In this document: piece by piece, positions 35,031 through 45,137 of the stretch
Position numbering within the stretch: the first letter of the stretch is position 1
How the letters are laid out: each line of letters starts with the position of its first letter
Source of the DNA: Astragalus membranaceus
Lineage: Eukaryota > Streptophyta > Magnoliopsida > Fabales > Fabaceae
NCBI GenBank assembly: GCA_039519185.1
Contig: CM076848.1
Location: 33,778,849 to 33,842,848, forward strand
Direction: 5' to 3'
Length of the DNA stretch: 64,000 nt
Made by a program: the position numbers and the translations under genes
The notes under the pieces: model-generated
Seen by the model: only the letters and a program-made list of their open reading frames with translations
Told to the model about the DNA's origin: nothing
The model's database searches: none

Positions 35031-35867
35031 TTAGTGTGTCATCTTAGAAGAGGGGGCAATTCTAAACCACAAAACTCACTACATCAGCTAAATAAGATTG
35101 TTATGCACTTTGACAACTGAGGACAAAGGATAATGGTAAAGGTTAAATACTATATGCTTGACCTACACATAGAGAACAACTAGGACAAAATTTTCCTTTC
35201 CCCGAAAGCCTATTGTTTCAGCTAATGCACCTGAAAAATCAGAAATACACAAACACTATCTGAAAACAACCAAGATCGTAGCAACAAAAAACATTAAATC
35301 AAACAAGAAACCAAAGAAGCAGGGAAGAACACCCATGATTTTGATAATGGAGTTCGGCTCAGTAAAGCCTGTGTCTCTGGGACTCAAATCAAAATGAAAC
35401 ACAAAGATCAGATTTTATCCCAGACACCCCCAAGTTTTAAATAGTCCTGAACTTATGAATCCAAAATCTAAATGAGTCTAAACCCTAACACCAAAGTGAT
35501 TCCAGATTACAGATTTGAAAAACTAAGAGAAAAAAAGGCAGACAAAGTGATTCCAGATTACAGATGCAAGTGTTCTCGCGAAAAAAGGGGAAAATTAAGC
35601 ATACCACTGAAATTGGTCCTCGTGAAATCGAATGCAGGTGTTTAAGAAAGTAGCGTTTCCGTCGACGACGTGGAGGTGTTCTTCGTCTTCTCCGGCTGGC
35701 GCCGTCGCCTCTGTGTAGCGGAGGAGAAAGAGGTGGAGGCTTAGGGTTTCAGTGAACAGAGAGGCGCGAGACTGAGAGAGTGAGTGAGGGAATGAACAGA
35801 AGAAGAGTGTAGAAAAAAGAGTGGGAGAGTTAGGGTATTTTAGTAAATTAACATAAAACTAGCGTGG

Positions 35868-36055
35868 ACCGTCCGACGCTAACCTTATCACTTTTTAGCG
35901 TCGCATCTTATCACGTAGCGTGGGGCTAGCCGACGCTAATCTGTATCTCCTTGCGTCAAATATCATTTTTTGTTGAGCGTGGGCTTAGCCGACGCTAATC
36001 CGACGCTATTAGCGTCCGTGTCGGGGGCCGACGCTACCAAATGGATGCTAAATTG
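35868..36055. repeat. Inner CACTA right subterminal array
   Basis: Repeated GCGTGGGGCTAGCCGACGCTAA-like motifs in both orientations, mirroring the left array. Confidence 0.8.
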
Positions 36056-37162
36056 AGGTTTTCTAGTAGTGCTATTGGAGATCGCGCTGGGGCGATGGGC
36101 AGCGCTTTTTAAAAAGTGCTACTTATGCCCAAAACACGTAAATGAATGGGTAGCGCTTTTTAAAAAGCGCTGCCCATCGCTTTAGTCAATAAAATTCCTC
36201 TCACTCACTCTCAAAATGAAGAGTTGCGAACCATAAACTTCATATTTCTTTCTTTTCTTGCTTTTTTTCTTTCACTACTTCACTCTCTCTCTCTCTCTTC
36301 TCTTGCCTTTCTTTCTTTTCTCTTCACTCTCTTACTTCTCTTGACTTTCTTTTTTTTCTTGCGTTTTTTCTTTCACTTCTTCTGCTAGGTTTTTTTTATT
36401 TCTTGATGAATCTTACAGATTCAAGGTATGCGAAGCCTCCAATGGTGATTAGAAGCACAGATACAAAGGTAATTACCAAAACCCCTCTTGTTTTGGTTGT
36501 TGTTTTTGCGATTTAGAAACCCTAGTGTAGTAAATTGATTTTTGTTCTATTTCTCTTCAATCACATGTACTGTAGTGAATCAACCTTCAAGAACAGGTCA
36601 CGCAAACTACTTGAAAGGTATACAAATCACCACTTTGTGATTTTGCATCTGTTTTACAATTCCTTTTTGTAAAAACTCTAATTTCTCTCTGGGTTTGTTT
36701 CACATGTGACTGTTGCGTATGAATGAGATGGTGACTGATTTCAAGATACTGGGACAACACTCTCACAGGTTGTATTCCTCCCTTTCTTTCTATTAGATCT
36801 GTTTTTCTTCTCTTTCTCTCTAAAGAACAAACCCTAACTTGGTTTGTTTTTATTTTGCAAGGTAGCCACACTCATAAAATTAGAAGAAGAAAGAACTTGA
36901 AAGAGGAACAATAGACTTGAAGAAGGAAATTGTTATCTGACAAGTGTAAAAATAATTGTTATCTGAAAAGTGTAAAAAAGGAAAATAAACAAAATTAGAA
37001 AAAAGGAAAATAAACAAAATCAGAAAAAAATAAAAAAATAAAAATTATACAATGGGCAGCGCTTTTTAGGAAGCACTGTCCATTGTGGGAGTGGAATCAG
37101 CTGCGCCAAGTTTAGCACCATGGCTAAAAAAAACACTGTCCATCCCCAATTCTGTTGTAGTG

Positions 37163-37725
37163 ATACCATGAATATATGATTAAAAATTGGCATTTAACAT
37201 TCGGCTATTTTAATTTGTACAATTTTAATGAAGAAAGAATGATTTAACTTTAAGTTAAAGTTTAAAATTATATCTGCCAATAAAAAACTAGTAGAAGGTG
37301 ATACCTTGGTAGTTCAAAGAACCCCACCAAATGTTTTGGTTAAGTTTAAAATTATCTAGGCTAATTGCACTGTTGGTAGAACCGTGCTATCCTATAAAAA
37401 GCAAAATCTCCGACCATTATCTAGCTTTACAAAGCGACTACCATGTATAACATGTTTTCAAAAGTAGCCTGCGATTTGGTTAGATTGTTACTTTGTTAGT
37501 AGGTGTGGGAATAGGCCGAACCGAGTTGAGTTTTGTAAGATCTGATATATGTTGAAAGTGTTAGGTCTGATTCTAGTATGTGACGTGTTATAGACCCAAC
37601 TTTTTATTCCTACCTAATTAACTCGACCTACAACAACACTAGCCATGACATATCACATATTCAAATATCTATGTCTCGCCGGCGCCGCTGCTTGGGATCA
37701 AGTTTTCACATAAAACTAGTACTAT
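37163..37725. other. Intergenic between the CACTA pair and a Helitron
   Basis: No gene or clear repeat boundary was seen. Confidence 0.4.
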
Positions 37726-40700
37726 ACCCGTGCATCCGCACGGGTCGATCGCGTTACGTGATACGATTACCTCAAATAGAAATGTTAATTTGAAATCTCA
37801 TTAATCTAAAATCAATTGTAAAATATAGAGGATGACTTGCATATGGACATGTGCTGTCGTGTTCTTTTTATGAATGAATTTAGACAGTATTTAAATAGTC
37901 TGAACATTACTCCATGAAAATAAAGAAAAATTTAAAGTAAATAAAAAAGGAGTTTCAAATAAAAAATTGATAAATATTAAAACTAAAAATGTAAAAGTAT
38001 CATTTAAAAACAATATGTGCATTTAATTTATCTCGTGTGTTTTTATATATCAATACAGTGTTTTTTATATATCAGTGCAACTATCCCGTGTTTTTATATA
38101 TATCATTGCAGTTATCCCTGTATTTTTTATATATCAGTGTAGTTGTCCAGTATTTTTTTAGGTATTCGTGACAAATATTTGTCGCGTGTGTTTTAAATAT
38201 TAATCAGTTTAAATAGTCATTAAGCCTTCTTGGTTTTTAGATAGTAGTTTTCAAAAATTATAATTATCAATGACAAATATTAATCCGGTGTTTTTTTATA
38301 TATCACTGCAGTTATCCCCGTGTTTTTTATATATCAGTGCAGTTATCTGATAGTTTCAATTGATTATTTTAGTTGATAGTAAATTATAGTAGATAGTAAT
38401 TTGTTAGATAGTAGATTATCAATAAAAAATAATTGTTTTAAATATTAATTAGTAATTTAAATAGTCATTAAGTCTGCTTATTTTTTAAATAGTAGGTTTG
38501 TAGTAGTAGGCTTGAAAAAATTTAATTATCAATGACAAATATTAATCTCGTGTTTTTTTATATATTAGTGCAATTATCTCGTAGTTTCAATTCATTATTT
38601 TAGTTGATTAGTAGATTATAGTAGATAGTAAAAGAGAGATAGTAGATTATCAATAAGAAATATTATTTTAAATATTAATCAGTAGTTTAAATAGTCATTA
38701 AATATTATTGTTTTTTAGATAGTAGGTTTATAGTAGTCTTCAAAAAATTTAATTATCAATGACAAATATTAATCCTCTGTTTTTTTATATATTGGTGTAG
38801 TTATCCCGTGTGTTTTTATATATCATTGCAATTATCTCATAGTTTCAATTGATTATTTGAGTTGATTAGTAGATTATAGTAGATTATTGCAGTTATCTCG
38901 TGTTTTTTTAGATAGTAGGGTTATAGTAGTTTTCCAAAATTATAATTATCAATGGTAAATATTAATTATAAATTGTCAAAAAAAATTATAAATATCAATG
39001 AAATATTAATCCCGTGTTTTTTTAATTATAAATTGTCAAAAAAAATTATAAATATCAATGGTAAATATTAATCCCGTGTTTTTTTATATATCACTGCAGT
39101 TATCCCGTGTTTTTTTATTTATCAGTGCAGTTATCTCGTAGTTTCAATTGATTATTTTAGTTGATTAGTAGATTATAGTAGATAATAAAAGTTAGATATT
39201 AGATTATCAATAAGAAATATTTGTTTTAAATATTAATTACTAATTTAAATAGTCATTAAGTCTTCTTGTTTTTTAGATAGTTGGTTTATAGTAGTAGTCT
39301 TCAAATTTTTTAATTAAAGTAGTGTTTGTATAAATTTAGAAATTTAGTTAAAAGAATTAAAGTGAAGTGATAAGAGAAAGAGAATAATTATTTATGGGAA
39401 AATTAAGTAAAAGGAAAAAAAGGAAGAAAGAGAGTGTAAAAGAAAAGTAAAAAGGAGGAAAGAGAGTGTAAAAAGAAAGAGAAAAAAGGAAGAAAGAGAG
39501 TGTAAGAGAAAAGTGAAAAGTAAGAAAGAGAGCGTAAGAATAAAGAGGAAAAAAATAGAGTGTAATGACATTTTTACCCTTAAAAATTTGAGGTGTCTTT
39601 TAGATAGAATGGGGGTATTGGTAAAATCATATGTGGTTTAGTTGTATAAATATAGTGTAGATGTAGATCAGTTTAAATAGTCATTAAGCCTTCTTGGTTT
39701 TTAGATAGTAGTTTTCAAAAATTATAATTATCAATGACAAATATTAATCCGGTGTTTTTTTAGATATCACTGCAGTTATCCCCGTGTTTTTTATATATCA
39801 GTGCAGTTATCTGGTAGTTTCAATTGATTATTTTAGTTGTTAGTAAATTATAGTAGATAGTAGTTTGTTAGATAGTAGATTATCAATAAAAAATAATTGT
39901 TTTAAATATTGATTAGTAATTTAAATAGTCATTAAGTCTGCTTATTTTTTAAATAGTAGGTTTGTAGTAGTAGGCTTGAAAAAATTTAATTATCAATGAC
40001 AAATATTAATCTCGTGTTTTTTTATATATTAGTGCAATTATCTCGTAGTTTCAATTCATTATTTTAGTTGATTAGTAGATTATAGTAGATAGTAAAAGAG
40101 ATATAGTAGATTATCAATAAGAAATATTATTTTAAATATTAATCAGTAGTTTGAATAGTCATTAAATATTACTGTTTTTTAGATAGTAGGTTTATAGTAG
40201 TCTTCAAAAAATTTAATTATCAATGACAAATATTAATCCTCTGTTTTTTTTTTTATATATTGGTGTAGTTATCCCGTGTGTTTTTATATATCATTGCAAT
40301 TATCTCATAGTTTCAATTGATTATTTGAGTTGATTAGTAGATTATAGTAGATTATTGCAGTTATCTCATGTTTTTTTAGATAGCAGGGTTATAGTAGTTT
40401 TCCAAAATTATAATTATGAATGGTAAATATTAATTATAGATTGTCAAAAAAAATTATAAATATCAATGAAATATTAATCCCGTGTTTTTTTAATTATAAA
40501 TTGTCAAAAAAAATTATAAATATCAATGGTAAATATTAATCCCGTGTTTTTTTATATATCACTGCAGTTATCCCGTGTTTTTTTATTTATCAGTGCAGTT
40601 ATCTCGTAGTTTCAATTAATTATTTTAGTTGATTAGTAGATTATAGTAGATAATAAAAGTTAGATATTAGATTATCAATAAGAAATATTTGTTTTAAATA

Positions 40701-41950
40701 TTAATTACTAATTTAAATAGTCATTAAGTCTTCTTGTTTTTTAGATAGTTGGTTTATAGTAGTAGTCTTCAATTTTTTTAATTAAAGTAGTGTTTGTATA
40801 AATTTAGAAATTTAGTTAAAAGAATTAAAGTGAAGTGATAAAAGAAAGAGAATAATTATTTATGGGAAAAGTAAAGTAAAAGGAAAAAAAGGAGGAAAGA
40901 GAGTGTAAAAGAAAAGTAAAAAGGAGGAAAGAGAGTGTAAAAAGAAAGAGAAAAAAGGAAGAAAGAGAGTGTAGGAGAAAAGTGAAAAGTAAGAAAGAGA
41001 GTGTAAGAATAAAGAGGAAAAAAATAAAGTGTAATGACATTTTTACCCTTAAAAATTTGAGGTGTCTTTTAGATAGAATGGGGGTATTGGTAAAATCATA
41101 TGTGGTTTAGTTGTATAAATATAGTGTAGATTTCAATTGATTATTTGAGTTGATTAGTAGATTATAGTAGATTATTGCAGTTATCTCATGTTTTTTTAGA
41201 TAGTAGGGTTATAGTAGTTTTCCAAAATTATAATTATGAATGGTAAATATTAATTATAAATTGTCAAAAAAAATTATAAATATCAATGAAATATTAATCC
41301 CGTGTTTTTTTAATTATAAATTGTCAAAAAAAATTATAAATATCAATGGTAAATATTAATCCCGTGTTTTTTTATATATCACTGCAGTTATCCCGTGTTT
41401 TTTTATTTATCAGTGCAGTTATCTCGTAGTTTCAATTGATTATTTTAGTTGATTAGTAGATTATAGTAGATAATAAAAGTTAGATATTAGATTATCAATA
41501 AGAAATATTTGTTTTAAATATTAATTACTAATTTAAATAGTCATTAAGTCTTCTTGTTTTTTAGATAGTTGGTTTATAGTAGTAGTCTTCAAATTTTTTA
41601 ATTAAAGTAGTGTTTGTATAAATTTAGAAATTTAGTTAAAAGAATTAAAGTGAAGTGATAAGAGAAAGAGAATAATTATTTATGGGAAAAGTAAAGTAAA
41701 AGGAAAAAAAGGAGGAAAGAGAGTGTAAAAGAAAAGTAAAAAGGAGGAAAGAGAGTGTAAAAAGAAAGAGAAAAAAGGAAGAAAGAGAGTGTAGGAGAAA
41801 AGTGAAAAGTAAGAAAGAGAGTGTAAGAATAAAGAGGAAAAAAATAGAGTGTAATGACATTTTTACCCTTAAAAATTTGAGGTGTCTTTTAGATAGAATG
41901 GGGGTATTGGTAAAATCATATGTGGTTTAGTTGTATAAATATAGTGTAGA
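37726..41950 (-). mobile_element. Non-autonomous Helitron with one 3' end and three tandem 5' ends
   Basis: Minus-strand orientation. The 3' end is at the left: a perfect hairpin (CCCGTGC-GGAT-GCACGGG), TATAGTA and terminal CTAG (37729-37726), then T. The canonical 5' terminus, TCTACACTATATTTATACAA, occurs three times on the minus strand, starting at 39661, 41130 and 41950; only the last is followed by unrelated DNA. The sequence internal to each 5' end is highly similar. There is no Rep/helicase ORF. It is the same family as 6812-8903. Confidence 0.85.
38203..41950. repeat. Three tandem copies of the Helitron 5' half
   Basis: Copy 1 is 38203-39661, copy 2 is 39667-41130 (about 1.46 kb each) and copy 3 is 41131-41950, equivalent to 38843-39661. 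The copies differ by scattered single-base changes and small indels. Each ends with the Helitron 5' terminus. Confidence 0.9.
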
Positions 41951-42353
41951 TTATCTTCTTTTATTTTTCTTTTCAATATTCACCCTTTTTTGTTTTTCCT
42001 GCACACCAACCCCAAGTTCCGATAGAAAGTCAATGAAATATAAATAAACTTGCAGTTTAATTGCAGATTTTGTCGAAACCTTTTCGTATAAAAATACTTA
42101 GCTCCACATGCCATGCAAATATTTAAAGCCGATTTGCATATAGAATGTACTAATTTAAGAACCAAAGAACATGACTTGGGGGCTGAGGCAGAAAATGCTT
42201 TTGAAATTTACAATAGGAGGTAAGGGAAATCAATTTTCAATTTTTTATCACTAAAACCCGCTATTTTTTTTATTACAATAACATATTTATATCATCATTT
42301 CATTAGTAATAATAGATTCGGTACATGTTGGAACCAAATCATAAAATGTGGCA
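41951..42353. other. Intergenic / possible 3' tail of the LINE
   Basis: AT-rich DNA between the Helitron and the LINE remnant. No poly-A tail is clear. Confidence 0.35.
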
Positions 42354-43916
42354 CTAGCACCGTATATAGCAAAAATGTGAGCGGCGAGATTTGCTTACCT
42401 GAAAGCTACGATTGGCAGTTAATAAATTCTTACAATGGGAAAGTAACAAACCATGCTTGGTATTTGTATTTGGTGTTGTCTTCACTCCACTCACCACTGG
42501 TAAACAATTCAGCTCTATGGATACCGAAGTCAGTCCCAACTCACTCAACCAAAGTAAAGTTTGTCAAAGTCCCATGACCTCCGCTTCTTGTGGTGCTGGT
42601 ATTCCTTAAAACCACATAGTCTTGCCTCTATAGAACTCCCCTGCGATTGTTCTTATGCAAATCCCGAGCCCATATTTATTTTGTGTTGAAAATTGTCGCG
42701 TCGACGTTGCATTTGTAAGTCCCTACCACCGGTTGTTGCCATTTATGCTCGGATTAATGAGGTTGATGTGCATGCAGTCCATAGATGCCCCCTTAGTTCA
42801 AGCCACGTTCCAATCATGCAGCAAACTCATAGCTTCACTCATTGTGATCGAAACCGAGCGCATAACCCCCTGCCATACTTTCTCATTCATCCTTTTCCAT
42901 AAAGCTCATTCATCCTTTTCCATAAAGCCCAACACATCATTGCCAAGACTTTCTTCTTAGTATCATCCAAAGAGTGTGGTAGATGAAAGAAGCACTCTTT
43001 GAAACTCTCTGCCACCTCCATAGCGTTCTTCACATCATGCAACAAACCACAATTTCTCCACACATTCTCAGCATGGATACAATCGAAGAACACATGCCAT
43101 TCATTGTAAGGATTACCTTCACACATTGGGCTTGTCCTTCACATCTTACTTGTCTTCTTTGAAGATTGTTTCTTGTTGGAAGACAACCCCTATTAGCTCT
43201 CCACAGTAACAACTTGACCTTTTGTGGTATTTCCAGCTTCCAAATCAACATCCAATCGCCTTCCACACGCAACAGCCTATTATCCACCAACTTATCCATA
43301 ATAACGTAGTAGGCTGATCGAACTGAGAAGTCTTTGTTGCTGCTCCGCCCCTAAACTAAGTTATCCTCTTCACCATCAATGACACGAGGCATAACTAAGA
43401 CTAGTGCAGCTTCCTGATTATCAAACAAGTGCTTAACCAAAGGTCTGTTCCAGTAACTTTGTCTTGGATCCCACAATTCTTTCACTTTGATATTATCAAA
43501 ACCAGCCACAATAAAGGAGCGTATAAACGGATCACGCCTGCCCTTAACTACAGATCATGTCATACCGAAATATTCTCGCCATTTCCAATCCTCCATCGCG
43601 ATCCCAAATTTACATGTACCCGGGAAGTAAAGGTACTACGCCAAACATAACTGAGATTGTGGCCCAAGCAAGTCCCCATAAAATCACTATCTGAAAAATA
43701 TTTAGCTTTGAACATTCTAGCAACTATAGTATCTACATGTGTAGCAATGTTCCATGCTTGCTTCCCTAGCATTGCCATATTGAAACCATGAAAGTGACAA
43801 AAACTCATACCTCCATATTTCTTCCTCATTGTTAGCTTGTCCCAACTCAACCATCGAATCCCCATGCGTTCTCTTTTGTTAGAGCCCCACCAAAAAGAAT
43901 TAAGGGAAAAAAACAA
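42354..43916 (-). pseudogene. LINE (non-LTR retrotransposon) 3' remnant: RT tail, zf-RVT, RNase H
   Basis: In order on the minus strand: the end of the RT domain ('WWGSNKRERMGIRWLSWDKL', 'YGGMSFCHFHGFNMAMLGKQ', 'SYVWRSTFTSRVHV'), a zf-RVT region ('IWKLEIPQKVKLLLWRANRG', 'CEGNPYNEWHVFFDC') and an RNase H-like tail ('AEVMGLW'). Frames shift and stops interrupt it, and the 5' two thirds are missing, as in an old 5'-truncated L1-type insertion. Confidence 0.8.
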
Positions 43917-44708
43917 AAATAAGAGGGAATAGAAATAGGACTAGTCTTTGAAAACAACTCTCATGTGGAGTAGAAATTATGGGAAGAAGAGGTTTGGACA
44001 CTCAAGCTTTTAGTTTCTAAAAAAAAGATATGAATGATGGGAAGAAGAGGGTAAATTATGGGGTCAGTTGTTAGCTTAAATAAGAGAAAACTCTAAACTA
44101 GTAGTGTGAATGTGTGATAACTTACTTGTTAAACTTTGTCAAAAGGAAAAACTTATACATATTAAGCACATTTTTTTAGTTAAACAAATTTATAAGCTAA
44201 TCGAATATTATGAGCAACGTTTGTAGGCCTTAAGACAATCGTAATAAAGTTTTGACCCCATGATTGGAAGACAATCTAAATCTATTGTAAAAGGCAAGGA
44301 GTGAATAGCGAGCGAGATAGGGGTACTAATAACTAACATTTAATTAATTTTTTAATTAAACCAAACCTATCGCCATTAAGAAGATTGAAAGAGGTTAGTT
44401 AGTTTGAGGTTTGAAAGTTTGAACGACGTGATTAAGAATGACAAAAACGGCATCGTTTTAACCATGATTGCAGTCCATCTCCTACTTATGAAAGTAAAAG
44501 CCCAAACCCAAAGCTCTTTCCAACAAACATATCATATGCATATTGCATAGGGAGTGGAGATTCTTCCATTTGCATCTCACTCCTTTCTTTATCTCTCTCT
44601 CTCTCTCTTCACAGTGGCGCTTCAGAGAGAGACAAAAGGTAAAATAAAAGCCTTCGGCTTCTCTAACAAAACACGAAATCGAAACCAAAAGAAACAATCA
44701 AACAAGAC
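43917..44708. other. Intergenic, upstream of the small ORF and TBC gene
   Basis: AT-rich spacer. A CT microsatellite-like tract at about 44591-44612 is typical of plant 5' UTRs and may mark transcription for the small ORF. Confidence 0.4.
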
Positions 44709-44789
44709 GTGTTGGTTTTCGATCGCGGAATCAGAAGAAGAGCGAGTGAAGGGATCGTAGCAAGGGTATTTCAGTCATTTCAAGTGTCC

Positions 44790-44948
44790 ATGTTCCTATC
44801 CACGAACTTGCACGCCAACAACGGCCGCGGCGGCGCCAAGTTCTCATTCATGGCCGCAGTGGCGGCCCCATCAACCTCGGCGGTGCTCTTCACGGCTTTG
44901 GCCGGCATAGCTTTTGTCGCCATCATCTTCTACGGTGCTAGTAGGTAA
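44790..44948 (+). CDS. Small single-pass membrane peptide (52 aa), unknown
   Basis: The ORF encodes a short polar head (MFLSTNLHANNGRGG), an Ala-rich part and one hydrophobic helix ('AVLFTALAGIAFVAIIFYGA') at the C terminus, like a tail-anchored peptide. It is GC-rich against AT-rich surroundings, with good codon-like composition. An in-frame upstream ATG at 44709 would give 79 aa; the later ATG is preferred because the extra 27 residues look like leader. It ends 189 bp before the TBC start on the same strand, so it is either a separate small gene or an upstream ORF on that transcript. 'AG|GTAAAAA' at the stop could also be a splice donor. I do not recognise the family. Confidence 0.5.
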   Translation: MFLSTNLHANNGRGGAKFSFMAAVAAPSTSAVLFTALAGIAFVAIIFYGASR

Positions 44949-45006
44949 AAACCAAAGACCTATCAAATGAACGAATTAAAGAGCATCTTCTCAATCGCAA
45001 TCGCAA

Positions 45007-45015
45007 AAACCCTAG
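45007..45015 (+). promoter_or_regulatory. Telo-box-like motif upstream of the TBC gene
   Basis: AAACCCTAG, a motif common near the transcription start of plant housekeeping genes, lies 123 bp upstream of the TBC start codon. Confidence 0.4.
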
Positions 45016-45137
45016 CTCACTCTCTCACTCTGACTCAGACCTAGATGATATTGTTTTCGATTCCGATTTCGTTACACTAAAAGGGGAAAGAGAAAAAACA
45101 ACAAAAAATCAAAGTGTATATAGAAGGAATTTATAGA

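Larger units (their letters stand above)
30036..36071 (-). mobile_element. CACTA element (inner) with truncated TNPD and broken TNPA-like gene
   Basis: It starts CACTAGTAGAAAA at 30036. The right end, read inward from 36071, is CACTACTAGAAAA. Perfect duplication CTA lies at 30033-30035 and 36072-36074. Subterminal arrays carry AGCGTCGGCTAAGCC-type motifs, unlike the CCGCCGG family at 6627. Coding is on the minus strand: only the first domain of TNPD remains, then a TNPA-like gene. It is non-autonomous. Confidence 0.9.
29867..37162. mobile_element. Small non-autonomous CACTA element (outer), interrupted by another CACTA
   Basis: It starts CACTATGCCAGATG at 29867. On the minus strand from 37162 it starts CACTACAACAGAATTGG. 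Perfect 3-bp duplication ATA lies at 29864-29866 and 37163-37165. Subterminal regions carry a palindromic motif (GGCAGCGCTTTTTAAAAAGCGCTGCC type). Without the inner element it is about 1.26 kb. It has no transposase; its middle contains a CT-rich leader-like tract (36240-36400). Confidence 0.85.

Noticed and set aside
36587..36871. 94-aa minus-strand frame in the outer CACTA
   Set aside because: It lies in CT-rich, leader-like DNA and shows no similarity to a transposase or known protein.
40825..41860. Two near-identical 71-aa Phe/Leu/Ser-rich frames (40825-41040 and 41645-41860)
   Set aside because: They are low-complexity reads of the purine-rich strand in tandem Helitron copies and have no coding character beyond composition.
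42655..42960. 101-aa plus-strand frame
   Set aside because: Antisense shadow of the LINE RT/RNase H remnant.
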